Source of the DNA: Poritiphilus sp965212595
GTDB taxonomy: Bacteria > Bacteroidota > Bacteroidia > Flavobacteriales > Flavobacteriaceae
Reading direction: 5' to 3'
NCBI GenBank assembly: GCA_965212595.1
Contig: CBDBVE010000014.1
Location: forward strand, 1-64,000
Length of the DNA stretch: 64,000 bases
How positions within the stretch are numbered: the first letter of the stretch is position 1; the number at the start of each line of letters is the position of its first letter. The notes under the pieces were generated by a model that saw only the letters and a program-made list of their open reading frames with translations, was not told the DNA's origin and made no database searches. The position numbers and the translations under genes were made by a program. This document shows positions 36,455 to 44,464 of the stretch, one piece after another.

Positions 36455-37912
36455 CTAGACATATTCTTTTTTCTCAAATAAAAGCTTCCTAAGCTCCTCG
36501 GAATTCTCACTTAGTAAACTGTCTTTAAGGACAATTAAGTTAACCTTTAAAGGCAACGAAAGATCTTCTAGTTTTTCCAGTTTATTGATACTCTCCAATA
36601 GTATTTCCGGACTCTGAGCCGGCATTCTTAAAATTTGTCTATCGCCCTCTTCAAAAAGCACTTCTTCTTCATTAGGACTGATTTCTTTTGAAGATATTTT
36701 CAGCTTAGTTACACCTACAAACTCAGGTTTACCTCCTCTCTTTACCCAGCGAAAATAGCCCAAGGGAACTGTCTTTTCGATCTGACTGTATTTAATTATT
36801 TTTTCTTTTAGTTTATTCGATTCTTCGGTAAGTTCTCTTTCCATAGCATTTTTTAAAATGTCATTAAATTTTACTACCCTTTTTTTGTTTGTTGAGTTGA
36901 GATCCGTTGGCCAATCGGCAGAACCTGATCCTGTTGGTGCCAAAAGGCCTTCAGACTGGAGCATTTGGTTATTTTGTCTCCACAAACAGAGTATGTTATC
37001 AGAGGAAAATGCTATTGTGCTTACTCCAATATGGTTGTTCATGCTAGACCTTCTAAGGGTCAATAACTTTCCTCCTTCTTTAGGGAAACGATTATTGAAT
37101 CCAAAGTCATCTGATGAGCTGTCCTCTTTAATCCACCTTTTGGTACAGATCTCATTGGTCAAATATGACAAAAAAAAGCGCGTTTTGTAAAGTCGTATTG
37201 TTGAAGTATCTGAATACAAGTCTGAAAGCATTCCAATCTTCAAATCATTAGTAAAGCGCTTATTCTTCCTATTACATTCTTTCCAAAATGATTTTAAAAC
37301 TCTTAGGTAATTGTCTATGTTTCCTGAGATAATCAATTTCTGAGCTAAAACAAACCGCTGATTATTAAACAGTGAAACATCAAATTTCATTTTTCCATCC
37401 CAAATAAGGGTGTTTACTTGGCTAGAAATAATATAGGGTTCCTTCAAAACAAACTTCGTTTTGAGTTTAGGTTTAATATATGTTATTTCATGAGTTTCTA
37501 TTTTATAATCCAGCTTCCTTTTCCCATATTCAGCAGGAATCCCTAGATTTTCCCAATTACGCTCCATGTCCTCAAAATCAAAATATTTTTTTTCCTGCAA
37601 GTCGGATTTAAAGAAGATCGATCTGAGTGAGACTATTGCAATTACCAGAAATATCAAGGGAACTAAAACTGTGCCGTCCATTTTATGGTAACCAAAAATT
37701 GAATTGTACGTGATATACAGTGACCATATTAGACTAATACAAAAAGTTACTATGCTAATTAGCTTTAGCCTAAAAATAAAAGCTCCCAATTCAATAATAT
37801 TCGTCTCCTTCGATTCAATATTAACATCGTAATTGGGGTAAAGTTTGTCGTTAAGAAGTTTTTTAATTCTTCTCCTAAAATTTCTATATAGCTTGTCTAG
37901 TATTGTCAGCAT
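36455..37912 (-). CDS. Membrane protein with divergent Nudix domain (SMODS-associated-Nudix-like)
   Basis: A 485-residue protein. Two transmembrane helices (residues about 48-66 and 81-100) are followed by a beta-rich soluble domain and, from about residue 295, a Nudix-like region: NHIGVSTIAFSSDNILCLWR, LLAPTGSGSADW and AMERELTEES, where the RELTEE matches the core of the Nudix box but the usual first Gly-Glu part is stretched. The layout recalls the predicted SMODS-associated NUDIX proteins of cyclic-nucleotide defence systems; no CD-NTase gene is nearby. The gene is AT-rich and orphan, which suggests transfer. Confidence 0.65.
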   Translation of the reverse strand: MLTILDKLYRNFRRRIKKLLNDKLYPNYDVNIESKETNIIELGAFIFRLKLISIVTFCISLIWSLYITYNSIFGYHKMDGTVLVPLIFLVIAIVSLRSIFFKSDLQEKKYFDFEDMERNWENLGIPAEYGKRKLDYKIETHEITYIKPKLKTKFVLKEPYIISSQVNTLIWDGKMKFDVSLFNNQRFVLAQKLIISGNIDNYLRVLKSFWKECNRKNKRFTNDLKIGMLSDLYSDTSTIRLYKTRFFLSYLTNEICTKRWIKEDSSSDDFGFNNRFPKEGGKLLTLRRSSMNNHIGVSTIAFSSDNILCLWRQNNQMLQSEGLLAPTGSGSADWPTDLNSTNKKRVVKFNDILKNAMERELTEESNKLKEKIIKYSQIEKTVPLGYFRWVKRGGKPEFVGVTKLKISSKEISPNEEEVLFEEGDRQILRMPAQSPEILLESINKLEKLEDLSLPLKVNLIVLKDSLLSENSEELRKLLFEKKEYV

Positions 37913-38255
37913 AAGGCTCTATCATTTGTGCAGTATTAATTTAACAATCCTGTTAGATCAAAATTATAATGGTTGTTTTCTTTCTCAAAGTATTTTGACA
38001 CATTTAAGTAAATAAAATTTAAGTTAAATATCGCCTAATAAAAATGCCTGTCTTCATACATCCTTAACAATATTGTTACCTGGCTAATAGAAATGTAGTT
38101 TCGCAAGATTTTGACCTTTAATAAGGCCTCATGTAAATTGGAAGAGTATGGTTTTACAACTTACTGCCAGGCTCATGTTTTTTTTGATTATTTTTAACGG
38201 CATGTTGCTTATCTTCAAACCATTTTCCGGACAATTCTTCCAATAACCGATCTAT
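37913..38255. other. Intergenic region with probable promoter for the His-rich/HupE operon
   Basis: A TTG (38073-38075) and TAGTTTCG (38096-38103), separated by 20 bp, look like a -33/-7 pair with one mismatch to TAnnTTTG. The rest of the spacer is AT-rich; the only gene-like content is the small frame at 38148-38246. Confidence 0.45.
38148..38246 (+). CDS. Possible 32-residue hydrophobic small protein
   Basis: MVLQLTARLMFFLIIFNGML continues as a single membrane-helix-like peptide ending KPFSGQFFQ, 9 bp before the DUF4198 gene and just after a probable promoter. It could be a small membrane protein or a translated leader; there is no homology evidence I can offer. Confidence 0.35.
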   Translation: MVLQLTARLMFFLIIFNGMLLIFKPFSGQFFQ

Positions 38256-39500
38256 ATGAGAAAAATTTGCTTTGCCCTTCTTGCCTTTTTCCTCTTTAGC
38301 AGCCATGATATGTTCCTTAAAATGGACAGCTATTTTCTACAACCCAATACCAAGGCAAGTATTCAGCTTTTTAACGGGACTTTTGACCGTAGTGAAAATT
38401 CTATTGATCGCGAAAGGATGCTCGATGTGAGTTTGGCAGGAAACGGGCAGCGTACTCAGGCAGCAGAATCGCAATGGAGGGAAGTAGACAGCACCACTGT
38501 CTTAGATTTTAAAACAGGGGAAGCCGCCACCTGGGTGGCTGGGGTATCAACAAGGGCGCGAAATATTGAATTAACAGCAAAAGATTTTAATGAGTACTTG
38601 GTACACGATGGGGTTCTAGATATGCTACAATGGCGTAAAGACAACAATGCCATGGACAAAGATGCCGTAGAAAAATATTCCAAACATGTAAAAACCATTT
38701 TCCAGGTTGGCAACAAAAAGACCAAAGATTGGCAAACCGTTTTGGGCTATCCCATTGAATTTGTTCCGCTGGAGAATCCGTATGAGCTCCATGCCGGTCA
38801 TGAGTTAAGGGTAAAGCTACTCTGGAAAGGACAACCCTTGGCCAATCAGCTTGTGTACATCGGTTCGGGGCAGGAAGGAAATGGTCAAACTCCAGATACA
38901 GAAGAGGCAGAAGAGGAACACGAGCACGCCGATGGCACCAGGCATACGCACGATCCGGAGCAGGAGCACGAACATGAAGACGGAACAAAACACACTCATA
39001 GCACAACCCCAGAACATACGCATGAGGACGGCACAAAACATTCTCACGGCACTGCTCAAGAGCACGAGCACAAAGACGGCACAAAACACAGTCATACCGA
39101 TGAAAAAGAACACACTCATGACGATGGTACCACGCATACCCACGGCCAAGAAAAAACGACTGACACAGCTCCCGAAAGCGATCACAGCCACACGGATGTC
39201 ACTCAAATGCGCACAGATAGCAAGGGAGAGCTTGGCGTGCCGCTAAGCGGAGAGGGTGTTTGGTATCTTCGTACCATTTATATGACCCATTCTGAAGAAG
39301 AGGGCCTTACGCACGAATCTAATTGGGCCACCTTAACCTTTGCCCTAGGGCAGGGAGATGGTCATAGCCACAGCCATGGTGAAGCGGATCACGATCATGC
39401 AGAAGACGATCATAGCCATGAGATTCCGTCATATGTTTATTGGATAGGTAGTCTGATACTCGTCACAGGATTGTTTTTCTGGTTTAATCGAAAAAAATAA
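38256..39500 (+). CDS. DUF4198/NikM-like metal-binding protein with His-rich repeats
   Basis: A 414-residue secreted protein: signal peptide, SHDMFLKMDSYFLQPNT (typical DUF4198 start), a beta domain, an inserted His/Asp-rich stretch (residues about 221-300), the remaining beta strands (GVWYLRTIYMTHSEEE), a second His-rich stretch (GDGHSHSHGEADHDHAEDDH) and one C-terminal membrane helix. DUF4198 proteins are periplasmic parts of nickel/cobalt uptake. The next gene, adjacent with no spacer, encodes a HupE/UreJ permease, supporting metal acquisition. Confidence 0.88.
   Translation: MRKICFALLAFFLFSSHDMFLKMDSYFLQPNTKASIQLFNGTFDRSENSIDRERMLDVSLAGNGQRTQAAESQWREVDSTTVLDFKTGEAATWVAGVSTRARNIELTAKDFNEYLVHDGVLDMLQWRKDNNAMDKDAVEKYSKHVKTIFQVGNKKTKDWQTVLGYPIEFVPLENPYELHAGHELRVKLLWKGQPLANQLVYIGSGQEGNGQTPDTEEAEEEHEHADGTRHTHDPEQEHEHEDGTKHTHSTTPEHTHEDGTKHSHGTAQEHEHKDGTKHSHTDEKEHTHDDGTTHTHGQEKTTDTAPESDHSHTDVTQMRTDSKGELGVPLSGEGVWYLRTIYMTHSEEEGLTHESNWATLTFALGQGDGHSHSHGEADHDHAEDDHSHEIPSYVYWIGSLILVTGLFFWFNRKK
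38916..39155 (+). repeat. Five tandem 48-bp repeats encoding His-rich 16-mers
   Basis: Five exact-length units with the protein consensus EH(E/T)HxDGT(K/R/T)H(T/S)H plus four variable residues: ADGTRHTH, EDGTKHTH, EDGTKHSH, KDGTKHSH, DDGTTHTH. The number of units is likely to vary between strains. Confidence 0.92.
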
Positions 39501-40184
39501 ATGAAACGATCACAATTTAAAGGATTCCCCCTTCTTGTATTTCTTCTTTTTCCACTGCTGCTTATGGCACATGGTGTAAGTTCATCAGATCAGGAATTGC
39601 TGAATAACGGTGGACTTCTGACATATATTTATGTGGGAGCCAAACACATGGTTACCGGTTATGACCATCTGCTGTTTTTGGCCGGTGTTATTTTTTACCT
39701 CAGTGGTTTTAAAGACATTGTCAAGTTTATAACCGTGTTCACCATCGGGCATAGTATTACACTTATCAGCGCCACTTATTTAGGAATTAAAGCAGACGAA
39801 CACCTGGTAGACGCCGTAATTGCCTTAAGTGTTCTTTACAAGGGATTTGAGAACCTCGGCGGTTTTGAGAAGTGGTTCAAAACTAAGTCGCCCAATCTCT
39901 TATTCATGGTTTTTCTCTTCGGACTAATTCACGGTTTTGGCCTTTCTACCCGCTTGCAATCTTTTGATATTGGAAGTGAGCAATTTCTACTAAAGATCAT
40001 AAACTTTAATGTGGGTGTAGAGCTGGGTCAGATCGTTGCCCTAATCCCAATTGTCTTTATCATAACCCAATGGAAAACAAAAAAGAGCTACGAAGCTTTT
40101 TACAAGGCCGCTAATACCTATCTGGTAATTGCAGGGATCGCTTTGTTTATATTCCAGATGTACGGGTATTTTCACGGGCATTAA
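39501..40184 (+). CDS. HupE/UreJ-family membrane protein
   Basis: A 227-residue protein with a cleavable or anchored N-terminal helix and about six more helices. Family motifs: GAKHMVTGYDHLLFLAGVIF, FTIGHSITLISATY, FGLIHGFGLSTRL, with His and Asp residues in the helices as expected for Ni/Co permeation. It follows the His-rich DUF4198 gene with no gap, so the pair is one unit. Confidence 0.9.
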   Translation: MKRSQFKGFPLLVFLLFPLLLMAHGVSSSDQELLNNGGLLTYIYVGAKHMVTGYDHLLFLAGVIFYLSGFKDIVKFITVFTIGHSITLISATYLGIKADEHLVDAVIALSVLYKGFENLGGFEKWFKTKSPNLLFMVFLFGLIHGFGLSTRLQSFDIGSEQFLLKIINFNVGVELGQIVALIPIVFIITQWKTKKSYEAFYKAANTYLVIAGIALFIFQMYGYFHGH

Positions 40185-40236
40185 TAAATCTGCTTGCCCG
40201 CTTAATCGAAGCATAGAAAATAAGTTAGTGCCCTGA

Positions 40237-40959
40237 TTAGTAATTCGAATCCAGATAGACTTTCCATTGTCCATCTTCTTGTTTCTTCCAAACCAACATA
40301 TAGGGTAAGGGGTAAGAGCCGCTACACCTCCCTATTTCGAAGGCAGTATCTTCCGAGACCAATTCTACATGCTTTGGAGTGAGCTGTAAATTATAAGCAG
40401 GGTTTTGCATATACCCGTATTCCTGGGAAAGCGCTGCCTGCCCCTTTAAAAGCCTTCCTCTATTGTAGTAAAGGGCATCCTCTGTATAGAGTTCTGAAAC
40501 TAGTTTTTCAGGCTTGTGTTCGTTACAAAGCTTCACCCATTTCTTACGTGCATTCTCAATTTCAACGGGAACCTCCTCATCCGTTGTATTGTTATACATG
40601 ATCTCAAGAATTCTCTTTTTCTGGCCATTTTCTATCATCCAAATAATCATTTGAGAAACCTTATGCCCCTTTTCTTTTTCAATTGACCCTATTCCATACT
40701 CAAGTACCTGGTTTACGGCTACTTTGTAATGGGTCTTGAAGTTTTTTAAGGACTCCGGATCAAGCATCTTGTTCTTGGAGGCATCCCTGCCTTCGGCTAC
40801 TCCATTCTCTGAGACACTCACAAGCCTGGAATGGTAATAAGTGTCAATATCATTGCTCGCCGTATTATCATTGGCTGTTTCGCTCTTATTTTCCTGGCCA
40901 ATAGCCCAGCTATGTGCAAGTAGTATTGCACAAAAAAGTTTAACAAACGCCTTATTCAT
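40237..40959 (-). CDS. Secreted NTF2-like (DUF4440/SnoaL-type) protein
   Basis: A 240-residue protein with a signal peptide (VKLFCAILLAHSWAIGQ). The C-terminal 120 residues have the NTF2-like pattern (ENARKKWVKLCNEHKPEKLV, LYTEDALYYNRGRLLKGQAA, YMLVWKKQEDGQWKVYLDSN). The N-terminal half has no assignable domain. Convergent with the HupE gene. Confidence 0.78.
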   Translation of the reverse strand: MNKAFVKLFCAILLAHSWAIGQENKSETANDNTASNDIDTYYHSRLVSVSENGVAEGRDASKNKMLDPESLKNFKTHYKVAVNQVLEYGIGSIEKEKGHKVSQMIIWMIENGQKKRILEIMYNNTTDEEVPVEIENARKKWVKLCNEHKPEKLVSELYTEDALYYNRGRLLKGQAALSQEYGYMQNPAYNLQLTPKHVELVSEDTAFEIGRCSGSYPLPYMLVWKKQEDGQWKVYLDSNY

Positions 40960-41149
40960 TTGATTGCTTTTTAATTTGAATAAATACTTTTCAAAGGTAA
41001 AATACTACAGAATACTAAAGCTATTAAAAAGCTGCTGTTTTTCTGCTTTTATGTTAACTACTGTTAATTGCTGTTTTTCGTTTTTCATATCGTATTACGA
41101 TTAAAATAAGCTTAGTATTTTTGAAGTACAACCGTTATAAGATAGCGTT

Positions 41150-41644
41150 ATGAAGGCGAACCATTTTGAGCTAGAAGGGAAAAAAGTACTGGTAGATTCT
41201 AACGAAATACTTTTTAAAGAAAGCGTAACAAGACTAACTCCAAAGGAGAAAGAGGTTTTACTGCTTCTCTATAGCAACAGAGGAAGTACCGTACCTCGCT
41301 CTCGGATCTTGGAAACCGTATGGGGTGATTCTTTAGGCAATGATTCTGGACTTACTCAAGCCGTTTCCAGATTACGGCAAATATTCAAGGACAATCCCAA
41401 AGAGCCCAAAGTAATCAAAACCATACCGAAACTGGGGTATCAACTTTTACTGGAATCTGAGGATCGGGCAATTCATCAAGAAACCAAATGGAATATCCTG
41501 GCCAACTACAGTAATCTGACCGAATTTCAGAAGCTGGGGGTAAGAATGCTTTTGATGCTCATAGCTCTAATTGTTTTCCTTCTAATTTTTGATGTCAGGA
41601 TCAGGATTGAGCAGTTGCCGGCGATTAGCAATTGGCACTTCTAA
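41150..41644 (+). CDS. Membrane-anchored winged-helix regulator (ToxR/CadC-like)
   Basis: A 164-residue protein: an OmpR/PhoB-type winged helix (LTPKEKEVLLLLYSNRGSTV, SRILETVWGDSLGNDSGLTQ, IKTIPKLGYQLLLE) followed by a single membrane helix near the C-terminus (VRMLLMLIALIVFLLIFDV) and only about 18 residues outside. It lacks a receiver domain, as in ToxR/CadC. The outside part is too short for a classical sensor. Last chromosomal gene before the integrative element. Confidence 0.87.
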   Translation: MKANHFELEGKKVLVDSNEILFKESVTRLTPKEKEVLLLLYSNRGSTVPRSRILETVWGDSLGNDSGLTQAVSRLRQIFKDNPKEPKVIKTIPKLGYQLLLESEDRAIHQETKWNILANYSNLTEFQKLGVRMLLMLIALIVFLLIFDVRIRIEQLPAISNWHF

Positions 41645-41670
41645 ATGCTTGCCGTTCAAGAAAAATAAAA

Positions 41671-41695
41671 AAGCCACTCACTTTGTGAATGGCTT
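41671..41695 (+). terminator. Probable terminator
   Basis: A stem AAGCCACTCAC / GTGAATGGCTT (one mismatch, 3-nt loop) preceded by an A-rich run, 26 bp after the ToxR-like gene and just outside the att repeat. It lacks a strong T tract on the plus strand. Confidence 0.5.
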
Positions 41696-41707
41696 CGGTC
41701 TCGCTTT

Positions 41708-41750
41708 GCTCCCCCTCTTGGACTCGAACCAAGGACCCTCTGATTAACAG
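41708..41750 (-). repeat. attL: tRNA-Asn 3'-half duplicate
   Basis: 43 bp matching 50247-50289 with two mismatches; the inner 28 bp (41723-41750), from the anticodon loop into the T-arm, is identical. It cannot form a tRNA because the 5' half is absent. Confidence 0.93.
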
Positions 41751-41858
41751 GGGCCTTTTTCACTAATAAGTTAAAGAGATTAGCATTTTAAAATGCTGAA
41801 TATTAGTGTTTTAATTTTATTTGGTTTCAAATCTATTCATTTGAAATCAAATGGTTGT

Positions 41859-41876
41859 GTGCAAATTGAGTGCAAA
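41859..41876 (+). repeat. Left arm-type repeat
   Basis: GTGCAAATTGAGTGCAAA, itself a direct repeat of GTGCAAA spaced by TTGA. An identical copy in the same orientation is at 50179-50196 inside the other end. Positions fit integrase arm-binding or excisionase sites. Confidence 0.8.
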
Positions 41877-41893
41877 TTTTTTAACTTATAGGT

Positions 41894-43111
41894 ATGAAAA
41901 CGAACTTGACTTTGGCGCTGGATTTACGACGAAAAAAGGCGAATAATACCTATCCGATAATTCTAAGATTAAGTCATTTAAGAAAAACAACTTCTATCTC
42001 ACTAGGATATTCTGTTGAAGAACGTCATTGGGATATAAGAAAACGATGTGTCAAAAATTCATTTAAGGGAGTTTCCTCAGTAAGAAAATTAAATAATATC
42101 TTATTAAAAGAAAAAACGCGTGCAACAGACATCATTAATGATTTGTTCGATAACAAGGAATTGGAATTTTCATCAATAAAGCAAGTCAAAGATAAAATTG
42201 TAAGGACCAGTAAGTATGAATCTTTTTTTGAGTTTGGTTATGGTTTGGCAGAAGATTTAAAAAAAGCACATCGTTATGGTACAGCGCGCAATTATATAGG
42301 AGTTTTGGGCACATTAAAGACATACAACAACAATAAAGATTTGAAGTTCAATGAGCTGAACTATGATTTTTTAGTGAAATATGAAAGTAAGTATTTATCT
42401 AAAGGGAATAGTCTTAATGGCTTGGCTTCGAATTTAAGAACCATTAAGGCAATCTATAACAAAGCGATAAAGGCAGGCTTGGTCAAAAAGGAAGCATATC
42501 CCTTTACTAACTACAAGATTAGAACAATACCTACAAAGAAAAGAGCTATTGACTTAGAATCAATCAAAAAAATATTAACTCTAGAATTAGATAATAGTAC
42601 TGCATTATTCCATTATCGAAATTATTTTCTAGCATCTTATATGATGTACGGAATATCTTTTATGGATATGGCCTTTTTAAAATTGGAGAATATAGTAAAT
42701 GATCGTATTCGGTTTCAGCGTGCTAAAACGGGAAAGCTATATGATATAAAAATCACAGATCAGTTACAGGAAATTTTCTCTATATACACTAATGGCAAAG
42801 AAAAAAACCAGTTTGTTTTTCCTATCATAAAAAGAGATAAGCTCGAATTACAGCATAAGGATATTGATTGGGAACGGCATAGATATAATAAAGGATTAAA
42901 GAGAATTGCAGCAATTTGCGATATAGAAAATAATCTTACCTCTTATGTTTCACGACATAGTTTTGCAACTCAGGCTACATTACAAAATGTTCCATTATTA
43001 GCTATTTCAGCGATGTTGGGGCATAGTAAATTGAATACCACTCAGATATATTTAAAGTCGTTACCTAATAATATTCTGGATATGTATAACGAGCAAATAG
43101 TTTCATTATAA
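41894..43111 (+). CDS. Tyrosine-recombinase integrase
   Basis: A 405-residue integrase of the Bacteroidota type: an N-terminal arm-binding domain (residues 1-90), a SAM-like core-binding domain (about 100-200) and the catalytic domain. Catalytic residues: RAKTG lysine, Arg-His in YVSRHSFATQ, His in LGHSKLNTT and the nucleophile Tyr in TQIYLKS. The region that normally holds the first catalytic Arg (pattern YxRGxxFxDxA in related enzymes) reads MMYGISFMDMAFL with Tyr instead, as in IntDOT-type enzymes that lack this Arg. It starts 144 bp inside attL. Confidence 0.92.
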   Translation: MKTNLTLALDLRRKKANNTYPIILRLSHLRKTTSISLGYSVEERHWDIRKRCVKNSFKGVSSVRKLNNILLKEKTRATDIINDLFDNKELEFSSIKQVKDKIVRTSKYESFFEFGYGLAEDLKKAHRYGTARNYIGVLGTLKTYNNNKDLKFNELNYDFLVKYESKYLSKGNSLNGLASNLRTIKAIYNKAIKAGLVKKEAYPFTNYKIRTIPTKKRAIDLESIKKILTLELDNSTALFHYRNYFLASYMMYGISFMDMAFLKLENIVNDRIRFQRAKTGKLYDIKITDQLQEIFSIYTNGKEKNQFVFPIIKRDKLELQHKDIDWERHRYNKGLKRIAAICDIENNLTSYVSRHSFATQATLQNVPLLAISAMLGHSKLNTTQIYLKSLPNNILDMYNEQIVSL

Positions 43112-43151
43112 AAATTGAAATAAAGGCACTCAAATACAAAGAAAACAAACG

Positions 43152-43210
43152 TTTTTAAACCAGGGGATTCTCAAAATCACTTGGAGCCTCCGAATCCACT
43201 GGTTTAAAAA
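43152..43210. repeat. 19-bp inverted repeat
   Basis: Arms at 43152-43170 and 43192-43210 (TTTTTAAACCAG...GATTC type) match with a single mismatch around a 21-nt loop. It could be the integrase terminator; the right arm ends in AAAAA and the left in TTTTT, so it is symmetric. Confidence 0.8.
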
Positions 43211-43273
43211 TGAACCAAATCCGCCATGCGGATGCGGTAGATTTTTATCATAAAACTTAAGAGATATTGTGCT

Positions 43274-43348
43274 TTTGCTGTAATTTTACAGTAAATAACC
43301 CCTGTAAATCAAGGCGTTAGAAACGATTTACTGTAAAATTACAGCAAA
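43274..43348. repeat. Perfect 23-bp inverted repeat
   Basis: Arms at 43274-43296 and 43326-43348 are exact reverse complements with a 29-nt spacer. Each arm contains a near-palindrome CTGTAATTTTACAG, so four related half-sites are present. Likely protein-binding sites (excision, replication or regulation) or a cruciform. Confidence 0.9.
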
Positions 43349-43440
43349 TCATACTTTTTAAGATATTTATAAGTATCTATACTTCAAATACTTGTAGATA
43401 TGCAACACCGCGTAGCGTGTTGCCCTCTTGCTCTTCCTTT

Positions 43441-43448
43441 TATCTTTG
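43441..43448 (+). promoter_or_regulatory. -7 promoter box for the cargo
   Basis: TATCTTTG, a perfect TAnnTTTG match, with TTGC at 43420-43423 near -33 inside the GCAACAC/GTGTTGC hairpin. Overlap of the hairpin with the promoter suggests an operator. Confidence 0.6.
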
Positions 43449-43463
43449 CAAATCCAACTTCAA

Positions 43464-43580
43464 ATGAATACCAATATGAGAAAATTGTTTTATTATATTG
43501 GTAGTAATAATGAAGATATAGATGGAACAATTAATCGTACCACATTGACTCCAATTAAAATACTACATGAACATATTTAA
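43464..43580 (+). CDS. Possible 38-residue small protein upstream of the Mrr-like gene
   Basis: The frame MNTNMRKLFYYIGSNNEDID continues to a stop at 43578-43580 and overlaps the ATG of the nuclease gene at 43567 by 14 bp. It lies about 15 bp after the promoter box, so it would be translated first. It may be a leader for translational coupling. No family recognised. Confidence 0.45.
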   Translation: MNTNMRKLFYYIGSNNEDIDGTINRTTLTPIKILHEHI

Positions 43581-44307
43581 CGACCAGCCTTTAGACTGGA
43601 GAGATCTTCAGAATAAATGTGGTAAGATACTTGGTGATATCGGATTTCAATCAGAAATCGAAGAAAACATTCAAACCGTCCGAGGAATAGTCAACGTTGA
43701 TGTTCTAGCAAGAAATAACAATATAAACGAATCAATAATTGTTGAATGCAAACATTGGAATACGAAAGTTCCGAAATCTATAATTCATTCATTTAGGAGT
43801 GTTGTATCTGATTATGGAGCAAACTCTGGATTTATAGTTTCGAAAGCAGGTTTTCAAAAAGGTTCATATGAAGCCATAAAAAACACTAATTTATATCTAA
43901 TGGAATTTGACGAGTTCCAAGAACACTTTAAACTTAGATATTTAAATTATATAATATCAAAATTACAAAAGGTAGGACATCCTTTGAGAAAATACTCAGA
44001 CTGGCTTAAAGGAACATGGGATTCAGAAGTACAAAAACTATCTAAGGAAAAACAAAAATTCCATCAACAACTTTGCATAAAATACAATTCAATTTCCATG
44101 GCTTCAATTATTATCAATTACAAAAATGTCATCACTGGTGAATTAGAGCTTAAGTATTTAGATGAAGTTATTAAAATGCATTCAGCTAAATTTCCGAAAG
44201 AAGTAAAAATAGAATGCTTTTCTGATTATTTTGATTGGCTAATTAATTTCTGCGAGAGTGGGGTTCACGACTTTGATAGGTTATTCGGAAGAAAACTAAG
44301 GAAATAA
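43567..44307 (+). CDS. Mrr-like restriction endonuclease
   Basis: A 246-residue protein. The N-terminal 120 residues form a PD-(D/E)xK nuclease of the Mrr type: DWRDLQNKCGKILGDIGFQS, catalytic Asp in VNVDVLAR, E-x-K in SIIVECKHWNTKVPK, then VSDYGANSGFIVSKAGFQKG. The C-terminal half is helical with no domain I know. Mrr-type nucleases often cut modified DNA, but specificity cannot be read from the sequence. Confidence 0.85.
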   Translation: MNIFNDQPLDWRDLQNKCGKILGDIGFQSEIEENIQTVRGIVNVDVLARNNNINESIIVECKHWNTKVPKSIIHSFRSVVSDYGANSGFIVSKAGFQKGSYEAIKNTNLYLMEFDEFQEHFKLRYLNYIISKLQKVGHPLRKYSDWLKGTWDSEVQKLSKEKQKFHQQLCIKYNSISMASIIINYKNVITGELELKYLDEVIKMHSAKFPKEVKIECFSDYFDWLINFCESGVHDFDRLFGRKLRK

Positions 44308-44464
44308 AAATATAAGTAATAACGCCATAGTTAATTGTGAACAATCTTCAGATGAGCATTTCTACATTGCAAAGAAGCTTGGTGTCTGGGAATAGTCCTT
44401 GCCGATAATTTCACGGCAAAACCATAGCCCAACAAATTTATGTAATTACTAAAAAAATATATGA

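Larger units (their letters stand above)
43112..43566. other. Structured noncoding region after the integrase
   Basis: Contains two long inverted repeats (43152-43210 and 43274-43348), a hairpin GCAACAC...GTGTTGC at 43402-43423 and a perfect -7 box TATCTTTG at 43441-43448 that should drive the cargo. The only open frame is the small one at 43464-43580. Confidence 0.7.

Noticed and set aside
38587..39206. Long antisense open frames opposite the His-rich repeats
   Set aside because: They arise from the repetitive His/Glu/Thr codons of the DUF4198 gene; the predicted proteins are compositionally odd and lie inside an intact gene.
41708..41750. Second tRNA-Asn gene
   Set aside because: Only the 3' half is present; it is the att duplicate left by integration.
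43152..43348. CRISPR array or transposon ends
   Set aside because: The repeats are two separate inverted pairs without regular spacing or cas genes, and no transposase is encoded.
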